Shown here in pieces: positions 36,220 through 44,879 of a DNA stretch of 64,000 nucleotides. This DNA is from Streptomyces longhuiensis (GTDB taxonomy: Bacteria > Actinomycetota > Actinomycetes > Streptomycetales > Streptomycetaceae), in NCBI RefSeq assembly GCF_020616555.1, contig NZ_CP085173.1:2677501-2741500 (forward strand), read 5' to 3'. Positions within the stretch are counted from its first letter, which is position 1. Each line of letters starts with the position of its first letter. The translations under genes were made by a program, and so were the position numbers. The notes under the pieces were generated by a model. That model was not told the DNA's origin, made no database searches, and was given only the letters and a program-made list of their open reading frames with translations.

Positions 36220-37626
36220 ATGACACATGCACCGGTGGATGAGGGAACGCGGGCGGCCTGGGCGGCGCTCGGCGGCGACCCTGCCCTGACCTCGCACATC
36301 GCGTCCGTAGTACGCGAAGGGGCGCTGCCCGCGCGGCTGCCCGTGATCGACCTGGCCCGCGCGTGCGTGGGCGCGTGCTCGCTGGCCGCGGCCGAGCTGG
36401 CCGCCCGGCGCACCGGACGGCCCGTACCTCGCGTGGTCCTCGACGACGGCGCCCTGGCCACCGCGTTCGTCAGCGAGCGGCATCTGCTGATCGACGGGCG
36501 CGCGACGGTCAACTTCGCGCCGCTGTCCCGGTTCTGGCGCACGGCGGACGGGTGGCTGCGCACCCACGCCAACTATCCGCACCACCGGGCACGACTCTTG
36601 GCCGCGCTCGGGCTCGGCGACGACGCGTCCGTGGAGCGGGTCGCCGCGCTGCTCGCGGAGCGGTCGGCCGCCGAGGTCGAGGAGACCGTGTACGCCGCCG
36701 GGGGCCTGGCCGTCGCCCTGCGCACCACGGAGGAATGGGCCGCGCACCCTCAGGCGATGGCGATCGCCGGGCGGCCGCTGCTCGACCGGGAGCGGCTCGA
36801 CAAGGCGGCGCCCCGGTCGCTGCCCCCGCTCACGGGCGACCCGCTGCTGCCCGCGTCCGGCCTGCGCGTCCTCGACCTGACGCGGGTCACCGGAGGACCC
36901 GTCGCCACGCGCACCCTCGCGCTGTTCGGCGCGGACGTGCTGCGCGTCGACGCCCCGCAGCTGCCGGAGGACCCGGAGGCGCACGCGGACACCGGTTTCG
37001 GGAAGCGCTCCACGCGGCTCGATCTGACGGGCGCGGCGGACCGGCGCGTCTTCGAGGACCTCCTCGCGGGCGCGGACGTCGTCGTGACCGGCTACCGGCC
37101 CGGCGCGCTCGACCGGTTCGGCCTCGCCCCCGAGGCGCTGGCCTCCCGCAGGCCGGGGCTCGTGGTCGCGCAGCTGTCCGCGTGGGGTGCGTACGGGCCG
37201 TGGGGCGAGCGGCGCGGCTTCGACAGCGTGGTGCAGGTGGCCACGGGCATCGCGGCCGTCGAGGGGTCCGGGGAGCGGCCGGGGGCGCTGCCCGCGCAGG
37301 CTCTGGACCATGGCACGGGCTATCTCCTGGCGGCGGCCGTGCTGCGCGCCGTCACCGAGCAGCTGGACGAGGGCGGCACACGCACGCTGCGGCCCGCGCT
37401 CGCCCGGACCGCGCACTGGCTGACGCGGGAGCTCCCGCACGGGCCCACCGCGGCCACGGAGACGTACGACGCCGAGAACCCGGCGCGCTGGCTCGCGGAG
37501 ACCGACAGTCCCGCGGGACGGCTGCGGCACGCGCTGCCGCCGGCCGGCTTCGCCGGAGGGCCCGCCAACTGGGCGCATCCGTCCGGCCTTTGGGGTGTCG
37601 ACGCGCCCGAGTGGCGGCATGGCTGA
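36220..37626 (+). CDS. CaiB/BaiF-family CoA transferase with apparently permuted halves
   Basis: 468 residues from ATG 36220 (a GATAGT box ends 6 nt upstream, no Shine-Dalgarno). The usual N-terminal CaiB motif (LRVLDLTRVTGGPVATRTLA, LFGADVLRVDAPQ) appears only after residue about 215, followed by ADVVVTGYRPGALDRFGL, AQLSAWGAYGPWG and the catalytic-Asp region LDHGTGYLLAAAVL. Residues 70-210 instead resemble the family's C-terminal part (FWRTADGWLRTHANYPHHRARLL; ALRTTEEWAAHP). Substrate unknown; it should move CoA between carboxylic acids if active. Confidence 0.82.
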   Translation: MTHAPVDEGTRAAWAALGGDPALTSHIASVVREGALPARLPVIDLARACVGACSLAAAELAARRTGRPVPRVVLDDGALATAFVSERHLLIDGRATVNFAPLSRFWRTADGWLRTHANYPHHRARLLAALGLGDDASVERVAALLAERSAAEVEETVYAAGGLAVALRTTEEWAAHPQAMAIAGRPLLDRERLDKAAPRSLPPLTGDPLLPASGLRVLDLTRVTGGPVATRTLALFGADVLRVDAPQLPEDPEAHADTGFGKRSTRLDLTGAADRRVFEDLLAGADVVVTGYRPGALDRFGLAPEALASRRPGLVVAQLSAWGAYGPWGERRGFDSVVQVATGIAAVEGSGERPGALPAQALDHGTGYLLAAAVLRAVTEQLDEGGTRTLRPALARTAHWLTRELPHGPTAATETYDAENPARWLAETDSPAGRLRHALPPAGFAGGPANWAHPSGLWGVDAPEWRHG

Positions 37627-37710
37627 CGTCGCCCGCTCAGGCGGAATGACGCTGCGCCAGTTGTTTTCCTGGACTTGCCCGGATCTGTCACACCTGGCGA
37701 AGATCATGCG

Positions 37711-38742
37711 GTGAGTTCCATACGACCGACCACCGAGGCGCCCTCCCCCGGCGGGGACGACCCCGCTCCTCCCTCCCGACGGCCCGCCACGGGGCGGGCC
37801 GTCCTCGTGCTCGTCCTCGTGGCCGCGGCCGCGGTGATCCCCCTGCTCGGGCCCTCCGCCGCCCTCGACGGCACGGGAGAGGCAGCGGCGCCCGGGGTCA
37901 CCGGTGTGGCGCTCCTTCGGGCGGTCCTGTTCGCCGCCCTCTGCGTACAGGCGGGCGAGCTGTTCGCGGCGCGGCTGGCCCGGCGGGTGCCCGGGGCGCC
38001 GTCCGCGGACGGGCCGCGCGGCTGGTCGGCGTGCGCGCCCTGGGCGGGGTTCCTGGCCGCGCTGGGGCTGGCGTCGATCGTGGCGAACGGCAACCTCGTG
38101 CCGCACGCGCTCTCCGAGCTGGACATCGCCGGGCTCTACGGGACCAGGGACGGCACCCTCGCCCTCCTTGAGGTCAACGCGTTCGTGGTGGCGGGCCTGT
38201 GCGCCCGTTCGCGCCGCCCGGCGACCGCGCTCGCGCCGCTGGCCGCCGTCGTGGTGGCCGAGGCGCTGCGCGCCCACCCACCGGCCGAGCACACGGCGTA
38301 TCTGGGCGCGGCCCTGACCGTCGTCCATCTGACGTGTGCCGCGCTGTGGGTGGGCGGTCTGCTGCACGTCCTGCGAACGCTGCGCCGCTGGCGTACGACG
38401 GCGCCCGAGGCGGGAGCCGTGCTGCTGGGGCTCTACGCGCGCGTGGCGGCCGTCCTGCTCGCCGCCCTCACGGCGACCGGTGTGTGCAGCACGCTGCGCC
38501 GGATGCCGGTGGGCACCGTCCTCGGCCAGCTGGTGACGACGGCCTACGGGCGCACCCTGCTGGCGAAGGTGATCCTCGTGGCCGTCGTCTCCGTGTTCGC
38601 GCTGGCCTCGCGGCGGCGGCTGCGGCACGGCGACCCGGGGGCCGCGTATGTGCCCGCGCGCGCGGAGGTGGCAGCCCTGGGCGTGGTGGTCGCGGTGTCG
38701 GCCGTCCTGACCGCGCTGCCGCTCCCGATCCGCTGGTCGTGA
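37711..38742 (+). CDS. CopD-like multi-pass membrane protein
   Basis: 343 residues from GTG 37711. About eight helices; the C-terminal half (VVHLTCAALWVGGLLHVL, YARVAAVLLAALTATGV, YGRTLLAKVILVAVVSVFALASRRRL) is typical of the CopD/YcnJ copper-import membrane domain. No CopC domain or copper chaperone gene lies nearby, so copper transport is a family-based guess. Confidence 0.8.
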   Translation: MSSIRPTTEAPSPGGDDPAPPSRRPATGRAVLVLVLVAAAAVIPLLGPSAALDGTGEAAAPGVTGVALLRAVLFAALCVQAGELFAARLARRVPGAPSADGPRGWSACAPWAGFLAALGLASIVANGNLVPHALSELDIAGLYGTRDGTLALLEVNAFVVAGLCARSRRPATALAPLAAVVVAEALRAHPPAEHTAYLGAALTVVHLTCAALWVGGLLHVLRTLRRWRTTAPEAGAVLLGLYARVAAVLLAALTATGVCSTLRRMPVGTVLGQLVTTAYGRTLLAKVILVAVVSVFALASRRRLRHGDPGAAYVPARAEVAALGVVVAVSAVLTALPLPIRWS

Positions 38743-38760
38743 CCCCCCGCGCGCGGGGCG

Positions 38761-39804
38761 TCAGTTCGTGACGAGCACCTTGAGCGCGGTGCGCTGGTCC
38801 ATCGCCTTGTAGCCGTCGGGTACACCTTCGAGGCCGACGGTCAGGTCGAAGACGGGCGACGGGTCGATCGTGCCGTCGAGGATGTCGGGCAGCAGCTGCG
38901 GGATGTACGTGCGCACGGGCGCGACGCCGCCACGCAGGGCGATGTTCCGGTCGAACATGACGCTCAGGTCGAGACCGGTGCCGCTGCCGTGCGGCACGCC
39001 GACGAAGCCGATGGCGCCGCCGTCGCGGGTGATGTTCACGGCCGTGCTCATGGACTGCTCGGTGCCGACGGCCTCGATCACGGCGTGGGCGCCCTGGCCG
39101 CGGGTCAGCTCACGGACGGCCTCGATCGCCGCGTCGCCGCGCTCGGCGACGACGTCGGTGGCGCCGAAGCGGCGCGCGATGTCGGTGCGGACCTGGTGGC
39201 GGCCGAGCGCGATGATCCGCTCGGCGCCGAGCCGCTTGGCCGCGAGGACCGCGCACAGGCCGACGGCTCCGTCACCGACGACGGCGACCGTGGCGCCCGC
39301 GCGCGCACCCGCGCCGAGCGCGGCGTGGTGGCCGGTGCCCATGACGTCGGAGAGCGTGAGCAGCGCGGACAGGAGGTGCTCGTCGGAGGCGGCGTCGGCG
39401 GGCAGCTGGACGAGGGTGCCGTCCGCGTACGGGACGCGGACCGCTTCGCCCTGGCCGCCGTCGTAACCGACCGCGCCCCAGAAGCCGCCGTGCTCGCAGG
39501 AGGTGGTGAGGCCCTCGGTGCAGTAGTCGCAGACCCCGTCCGACCACATGAAGGGGGCGACGACCAGGTCGCCGCGCCGGACGCCGGTCACCTCGGAGCC
39601 GGTCTCCTCGACGATGCCGAGGAACTCGTGTCCGATGCGCTGGCCGGGCTGGCGTGCCGCCTCGCCGCGGTACGCCCACAGGTCGCTGCCGCAGATGCAG
39701 GCGCGCAGGACCCTGACGACGGCGTCGGTGGGGAGCTGGACGACGGGCTCCGGCACGTCCTCCACGCGCATGTCGAACGGGGCATGGATGGTGGTGGCGC
39801 GCAT
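38761..39804 (-). CDS. Zinc-dependent alcohol dehydrogenase (MDR family)
   Basis: 347 residues from ATG 39804 (AAGGA 9 nt upstream). Catalytic zinc set CICGSD (C38), GHE and a later Asp/Glu; the lobe GVCDYCTEGLTTSCEHGG keeps three of the usual structural-zinc Cys. The Rossmann motif VVGDGAVGLCAVLAAKRLGA favours NAD(P)H. The closest relatives I know are zinc-dependent dehydrogenases of unassigned substrate. Convergent with the CopD-like gene. Confidence 0.9.
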   Translation of the reverse strand: MRATTIHAPFDMRVEDVPEPVVQLPTDAVVRVLRACICGSDLWAYRGEAARQPGQRIGHEFLGIVEETGSEVTGVRRGDLVVAPFMWSDGVCDYCTEGLTTSCEHGGFWGAVGYDGGQGEAVRVPYADGTLVQLPADAASDEHLLSALLTLSDVMGTGHHAALGAGARAGATVAVVGDGAVGLCAVLAAKRLGAERIIALGRHQVRTDIARRFGATDVVAERGDAAIEAVRELTRGQGAHAVIEAVGTEQSMSTAVNITRDGGAIGFVGVPHGSGTGLDLSVMFDRNIALRGGVAPVRTYIPQLLPDILDGTIDPSPVFDLTVGLEGVPDGYKAMDQRTALKVLVTN

Positions 39805-39862
39805 GAGTGGGGGTCCTTCGTGCTGGTCACAGGCGCCGCTGACGGATCGCGTGCGGGGCGCC

Positions 39863-40594
39863 TCAGGTGGCGGTCGTGCGCCTTTCACGGTACGCCGCCA
39901 CGGGTACGGCCCGCGCGTCGAGGGGGTGTCCGAGCACTCCGCGCGCCAGCAGGTACTGGGCGGCGAGGTAGGTGAGCATGACCCAGAAGTCGGGCCGCGG
40001 GAGCTGCGGCCAGTCGGCGACGCCGGTCGCGATGAGGGTGTCCGACAGCAGGAAGAGCGCGCCGCCCCACCCCGCCGTGGCGCCCAGGCGCGAGGAGCCG
40101 TACGCCATGGCGGTCAGGAGCAGGCTGTAACCGGCGACGGGCCCGCGCATGTCGGCCGGCAGGTCGGGCCACAGGAGCGCCACGGTCGTCACGAGCGCGA
40201 CGCCGTACGCGGCCGCGAGCAGGGCGCCACGCGCGCGTGGCGTGCCCGCGCGCTTGAAGAGCACGAGGTAGCAGACGTGTCCGGCGGCGAAGGACCCCAT
40301 GCCCGCGAGGAACGCGAGGTCGGCGTCGAAGAGCAGCAGCAGGTCGCCGCCCCACCCGAGGAGCAGCGCGGCGGTCAGGAGCCGGGGGCCGCCGCGCAGG
40401 ACGCCGTAGGCGGCGAGCAGCGGCATGAGGAGGGGCTTGGCGGCGGTGTGGACCGCGTCGGTCCCGGCGAGCAGGGCGATCAGGTCGACGGCGGACGCCA
40501 GGGCGAAGGCGGCGAGCAGGAGGCGCGCCGCGCGCTCGCGGGCGGGTGCCGGCGCCTCTGCGGGCGCCGGCACCGGGGCCGGGGTCGGCGTCAC
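39863..40594 (-). CDS. Lysoplasmalogenase (YhhN/TMEM86 family)
   Basis: 243 residues from GTG 40594, overlapping the desaturase stop (GTGA). Eight hydrophobic segments; family motifs KPLLMPLLAAY (the conserved KPLxxP), LLGWGGDLLLL (GDxxL) and GALFLLSDTLIA (FxxSD). Related enzymes hydrolyse the vinyl-ether bond of lysoplasmalogens. Translational coupling to a sterol-desaturase/AGMO-like gene suggests a shared ether-lipid role. Confidence 0.88.
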   Translation of the reverse strand: MTPTPAPVPAPAEAPAPARERAARLLLAAFALASAVDLIALLAGTDAVHTAAKPLLMPLLAAYGVLRGGPRLLTAALLLGWGGDLLLLFDADLAFLAGMGSFAAGHVCYLVLFKRAGTPRARGALLAAAYGVALVTTVALLWPDLPADMRGPVAGYSLLLTAMAYGSSRLGATAGWGGALFLLSDTLIATGVADWPQLPRPDFWVMLTYLAAQYLLARGVLGHPLDARAVPVAAYRERRTTAT

Positions 40595-41493
40595 GCGGCG
40601 CCCTCGGCTGCCTGCTCGGTGGTCTGGCCCGCGGCGGGGGCCGGGACCGGCGTGGGCTTGTCCTTCGGCTGCCAGCCCGGTCCGCCGAACACCCGGCCGC
40701 CGCGCTCGCGCCAGCTGCCGGCCGCCTTCAGGTCCCTGGCGATGGCCGCGTACTCGTGCGTGGCGACCCGCAGCGGGTTGTACGTGCTGATGTTCTTGGT
40801 CAGGCCGAACACCGGGCGCTCGACCTCGGGCACGAAGGACCCGAAGAGGCGGTCCCAGACGATCAGGATGCCGCCGAAGTTGCGATCCAGGTAGCCGCCC
40901 TGGGAGGCGTGGTGGACGCGGTGGTGGGAGGGCGTGTTGAGGACGAACTCGAAGGCGCGGGGCAGCTTGTCGATGCGCTCGGTGTGGATCCAGAACTGGT
41001 AGACGAGGTTCACCGACGAGCAGAACGCGAGCGCGGCCGGGTGCACCCCGCACGCGATGAGCGGCAGGTAGAACGGCCACACCGTCAGGCTCGTCCACGG
41101 CTGGCGCAGCGCGGTCGACAGGTTGAACTTGCGGCTGGAGTGGTGCACGACGTGGCAGGCCCACAGGATGCGGATGACGTGGTGCCCGCGGTGCGACCAG
41201 TAGTAGAAGAAGTCCTGCGCGAGGAGCATCAGCGGGATCGTCCACCACAGGATCGGCACACGCAGCGGGGTCAGCTCGTAGACCGCGGTGTAGATCGCGA
41301 CGATCGGGATCTTCCACAGGAAGTCGAAGACGAGGCTGCCGAGCCCCATGCCGATGCTCGTCGCGGCGTCCTTGGTCTCGTAGCCTGCGGCGTCGTCGTC
41401 GGGATGGATGCGTACGCTCACGATCTCGACGACGGTGAGCAGCACGAAGGCCGGGATCGACCAGAGCACGACATCGGGCAGGTTCGGCGACAT
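40591..41493 (-). CDS. Sterol desaturase / alkylglycerol monooxygenase-like membrane enzyme
   Basis: 300 residues, four or five helices. The di-iron histidine boxes are HRGHH (101-105), HVVHH (114-118) and HHRVHH (190-195). The stretch HHSSRKFNLSTALRQ matches what I recall of animal AGMO (HHSS, then NLSTALRQ), closer than to C-4 methyl oxidases. AGMO cleaves glyceryl ethers with tetrahydrobiopterin. ATG 41493 has TACGGT ending 6 nt upstream, hence probably leaderless. First gene of a two-gene operon with lysoplasmalogenase. Confidence 0.9.
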   Translation of the reverse strand: MSPNLPDVVLWSIPAFVLLTVVEIVSVRIHPDDDAAGYETKDAATSIGMGLGSLVFDFLWKIPIVAIYTAVYELTPLRVPILWWTIPLMLLAQDFFYYWSHRGHHVIRILWACHVVHHSSRKFNLSTALRQPWTSLTVWPFYLPLIACGVHPAALAFCSSVNLVYQFWIHTERIDKLPRAFEFVLNTPSHHRVHHASQGGYLDRNFGGILIVWDRLFGSFVPEVERPVFGLTKNISTYNPLRVATHEYAAIARDLKAAGSWRERGGRVFGGPGWQPKDKPTPVPAPAAGQTTEQAAEGAA

Positions 41494-41499
41494 GCCTGC

Positions 41500-41505
41500 A
41501 CCGTA
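41500..41505 (-). promoter_or_regulatory. -10 box of the desaturase/lysoplasmalogenase operon
   Basis: TACGGT (TAnnnT consensus) on the reverse strand, six bases before the ATG at 41493, with no ribosome binding site between; predicts a leaderless mRNA. SURF1 has the same hexamer and spacing. Confidence 0.55.
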
Positions 41506-41617
41506 GGGCCGCGGACGGGCCACGGCTAGACGGTGTTACCGACAAGTATTACCTGCGGTACGACGCTCGTTGTTGGCGCCTTCCTCCATTGATCTCCGCC
41601 GGTTCCCGCGCGTTCAC

Positions 41618-42340
41618 TCATACACCGGCCGCCCCCAGGAGCGACCCCGCCCCGTACGTCACAGCCATCGCGAGCGCCCCGCCCGCCATGTTCCGCCACA
41701 CCGCGGGCCGCACCGCAGCCGAGCCCATCCGGGCGCTGCTCCAGCCGGTGAGGGCGAGCGCCCCGAGCACGGAGACCACGGTGACGGGCAGCCGCCAGGC
41801 GCCGGGCGGCAGGACGATCGCGAGCAGCGGCAGCAGCGCGCCCACGGTGAAGGCGAGGAAGCTCGCCCAGGCGGCGTGCCACGGGTTGGTGAGTGCGTCG
41901 GGGTCGATGCCGAGCTCCACGCGCGCGTGCGCCCGCAGCGCGTCACGCGAGGTGAGCTGCTCCGCGGCCTCCCGCGCCACTTCGGGGCTGAGCCCTCGGT
42001 CCTCGAGCAGCCCCGTCAGCTCCATGAGTTCGGCTTCCGGGTACTCGCGCAGCTCCCGCTTCTCCTGGGCGAGCGCCGCCTTCTCCGAGTCTCGCTGCGT
42101 GGACACGGAGACGTACTCCCCCGCGGCCATCGACATGGAGCCGGCGAGCAGCCCGGCGAGGCCCGCCGTCAGGAGCGTGCTGCGGTCCTCGGTGGCGCCG
42201 GCCACGCCGACGACCAGCCCGGCGGTGGACACCACGCCGTCGTTGGCGCCGAGCACGGCGGCGCGCAGCCAGTTGAGCCGCGTTCCGAGCGCGCCGCCGT
42301 GGGACTCCTCGTGCGGTGCGTCCTGCACATCGTCAGTCAC
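41618..42340 (-). CDS. VIT1/CCC1-family iron/manganese transporter
   Basis: 240 residues from GTG 42340. GALGTRLNWLRAAVLGANDGVVSTAGLVVGV is the family's first helix with its metal-binding Asp; SMSMAAGEYVSVSTQRDSEKA is the second signature; a cytoplasmic metal-binding helical loop (KRELREYPEAELMELTGLL) with Glu residues follows, then three more helices. It should move ferrous iron or manganese out of the cytosol. It lies 22 nt after the amidohydrolase operon on the same strand and may be cotranscribed. Confidence 0.92.
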   Translation of the reverse strand: MTDDVQDAPHEESHGGALGTRLNWLRAAVLGANDGVVSTAGLVVGVAGATEDRSTLLTAGLAGLLAGSMSMAAGEYVSVSTQRDSEKAALAQEKRELREYPEAELMELTGLLEDRGLSPEVAREAAEQLTSRDALRAHARVELGIDPDALTNPWHAAWASFLAFTVGALLPLLAIVLPPGAWRLPVTVVSVLGALALTGWSSARMGSAAVRPAVWRNMAGGALAMAVTYGAGSLLGAAGV

Positions 42341-42362
42341 CCGAAGAGCATCGCACCGTCGG

Positions 42363-43589
42363 TCACCAGATCCGGACCGACCCTCCTCGGGCGAACACCG
42401 GACTTGTCGCGTCCTTCGGCGCCTCGTCGAGGGGTTCGTCCAGTTCCTCGACGGTCGGCCCGACACGGGCCGCGATCGGGTCGAGCAGGCCGAGGTCGAA
42501 GCCGTAGACGCGGGCCGTGTTGCCGCCGACCATCGCGGCGACCTCGTCGCGCGGCAGCCCCGCGTACGCGATCCGCAGCCCTTCGCGCGTGTACGGGTAG
42601 GTGCCCTCGTCGTGCGGGTAGTCGCTGCCCCACATGATCTTGTCGAGGCCGATCCGGTCGCGCAGCGGCACCTCGTGCGGGCGCATGAAGCTGGCCCCCA
42701 CGTAGCAGTTCTCGCGCCACACCTCGGACGGCCCCTTGCCCATCGAATCGGCCAGCCCGGCACCGAACTTGGACTCCGCCGTGTTCGCCCGCGAGGCAGC
42801 GGCCACCAGGCGCCCGTGGTAGTAGTCCAGCATGTCCAGGACCCCGGGGATCCAGCCCGAGCCCTGTTCGGTGAGGACCAGTTTCAGGCCGGGGTGACGG
42901 CGGAACGCGCCGCCGAACACCAGATGCCACAGGGCCCGGTGCGAGAACCACGTCGTCTCCACCATGAACACGGCGCGCGCGGCCGGTTCGTCGCCGAGCG
43001 GCGGGGACGCCGAGCCCGCGTGGTGGTTGACCGGTACGCCGAGCTCGGCGCAGGTCGCCCAGATCGGGTCGTACGCGGCCGAGTACAGCTCGGGAAGGCC
43101 CGAGCCGGGTGGTGTGCCGGGCAGCAGCAGCCCGCCCGTGAGCCCGGCGGCCGCGGCCCACCTGATCTCCTCGACGGCCTCGTCGACGTCGTTGAGGAGG
43201 ATCTGGAAGACACCCGCCCTGCGCCCCGGGGCGGCGGCGCAGAAGTCGGCGAGCCAGCGGTTGTGGGCGCGCAGCCCCGCCCAGCGCCGCGTGAACTCCT
43301 CGCGCGTCGGGGCCGGGGCCATCAGGGACGCGGACGGGAAGAACGGCGGGATCGTGTTCGGGAAGACGACCTCCGCGACGATGCCGTCCTGTTCGAGCTC
43401 GGCGATGCGCCGGTCCGAGTTCCAGTTCCGGTCGGCGGTGTCCGCGAGCAGGTCGGCGTACGGATTGACGTAGCTCGCCGCCCACGCGTCGAACGCGTCG
43501 TGGTGGCGGGACTCCAAGTAGGGCCGGTAGTCGAGGAGATCGGCTCCCGCGTGGCAGTCCGCGGAGATCACTGTGTAGCGCTCGCTCAT
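42363..43589 (-). CDS. Amidohydrolase-2 family metal-dependent hydrolase (B)
   Basis: 408 residues. Metal-ligand regions SADCHAG (DxH near residue 12), VNHHAGS, and GSDYPHDEGTYPY fit the ACMSD-like amidohydrolase-2 family, whose members decarboxylate or hydrolyse aromatic and keto acids. It overlaps amidohydrolase A by 4 nt (ATGA) and is a diverged paralogue of it, so the two may form a heteromer or act in sequence. Substrate unknown. Confidence 0.88.
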   Translation of the reverse strand: MSERYTVISADCHAGADLLDYRPYLESRHHDAFDAWAASYVNPYADLLADTADRNWNSDRRIAELEQDGIVAEVVFPNTIPPFFPSASLMAPAPTREEFTRRWAGLRAHNRWLADFCAAAPGRRAGVFQILLNDVDEAVEEIRWAAAAGLTGGLLLPGTPPGSGLPELYSAAYDPIWATCAELGVPVNHHAGSASPPLGDEPAARAVFMVETTWFSHRALWHLVFGGAFRRHPGLKLVLTEQGSGWIPGVLDMLDYYHGRLVAAASRANTAESKFGAGLADSMGKGPSEVWRENCYVGASFMRPHEVPLRDRIGLDKIMWGSDYPHDEGTYPYTREGLRIAYAGLPRDEVAAMVGGNTARVYGFDLGLLDPIAARVGPTVEELDEPLDEAPKDATSPVFARGGSVRIW

Positions 43590-44869
43590 GAGGTCACCCC
43601 CAGGGTGGGGAAGTCGTGATCGGTCAGCCAGTGGCGGCCCACCTCACGTGAGCGCGCCCAGGAGGCCTCGACGGCCGACTGGTCGGCATCCTGGCCGAGT
43701 TCGGCGGGGGTCGGGCCGATGCGGGCGGCCAGCGGGGCCAGTTTCTCCGTGTCGAAGCCGAAGACCTCGGCGGCGGCGAGCCCCAGCATGCGCCGGGTCT
43801 CCGCCACCGGGATGTCGTGGAAGGTCTTCTTCAGCCACGCGCGCGTGTCGGGCCAGGTGCCCTCGGGGTGCGGGAAGTCGCTGCCCCAGAGGATGTTGTC
43901 GACGCCGATCTCGTAGCGCTGGGCGAGTTCGCGGCGCTTGGTGTTGGTGGCGCAGACGAACACCTGGCGGTCCAGGTACTCGTGCGGGGAGCGTTTCAGT
44001 TCCGCGAACGGCGAGAGCTTCTTGCCGCCGTGCGCGCCCAGGTAGAGGCGGTCCATGAACCACAGCAGGTTGGGCAGCCACCAGCAGCCCGACTCCGCGA
44101 CGCCGAACTTCAGGCCCGGGTGGCGCTCGAAGACGCCCGACCAGAGCATGAACCACAGCGGCCGCGCGGGCCACCACGTCACTTCGGAGACATAGATCCC
44201 GAGGTGGTCGCCGTACTCGTGGCGGGGCGCCGCCCCGGAGTGGGTGACCACGGGCATCGCGCACTCCGCCGCCGCGGCCCACACGGGGTCGTAACGCCGG
44301 TCGTGGTAGGGCGCCTTGTCGACCCACATGGAGGGGATCATCAGCGCGCCGAGCCCCGACTCCTTGGCCCGGTGGACCTCGGCGACGACGCGGTCCACCT
44401 CGCCGGTGATGGGCAACAGGGCCACCCCGCAGTGCCGTTCGGGGTGTTCGGACACGAAGTCGGCGAGCCAGCGGTTGTGGGCCTGGGCGCCCGCCATGCC
44501 GAGCTCCGGGTCCTGGTCACCGGAGAGCCCGAGCCCCACGCCGAAGGGCGCGGCAGTCCGGCTGTCCACGGCGTCCGCGTCGGGGAAGACGACCTCGGCG
44601 GCCACCCCGTCGCCGTCCAGCTCCTTGAGACGCTGCGCGGCGTCCCAACCGCCGCGCAGTCCTTCCTCGTTGTCCTGGAACCACTTGGCGGCGAAGGCGT
44701 CGTTGCGGATGCCGAGTCGCGTCGCCTCCTCGCGACGAGCGCCCCGCTCGCCGAGGAAGTCGTCGAAGGCGCGGTGGAAACGGCTGTCCAGATAAGGCCG
44801 GTACTCCTCGGTGGGCAGCCCGGCGTGGCAGTCGGAGGAGATGATCAGGTAGGGGTCCTGGTCGGTCAT
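43586..44869 (-). CDS. Amidohydrolase-2 family metal-dependent hydrolase (A)
   Basis: 427 residues from ATG 44869, chosen over an adjacent GTG because AAGGG is then 6 nt upstream. SSDCHAG, VTHSGAAP and GSDFPHPEGTWP supply the metal site. Compared with paralogue B it has the same scaffold (AEVVFP, AHNRWLADF, PVWA) but different inserts. Encoded 10 nt after an SDR gene in an operon with an acetoacetate-decarboxylase-like protein. Confidence 0.88.
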   Translation of the reverse strand: MTDQDPYLIISSDCHAGLPTEEYRPYLDSRFHRAFDDFLGERGARREEATRLGIRNDAFAAKWFQDNEEGLRGGWDAAQRLKELDGDGVAAEVVFPDADAVDSRTAAPFGVGLGLSGDQDPELGMAGAQAHNRWLADFVSEHPERHCGVALLPITGEVDRVVAEVHRAKESGLGALMIPSMWVDKAPYHDRRYDPVWAAAAECAMPVVTHSGAAPRHEYGDHLGIYVSEVTWWPARPLWFMLWSGVFERHPGLKFGVAESGCWWLPNLLWFMDRLYLGAHGGKKLSPFAELKRSPHEYLDRQVFVCATNTKRRELAQRYEIGVDNILWGSDFPHPEGTWPDTRAWLKKTFHDIPVAETRRMLGLAAAEVFGFDTEKLAPLAARIGPTPAELGQDADQSAVEASWARSREVGRHWLTDHDFPTLGVTS

Positions 44870-44879
44870 CACATGCCCT

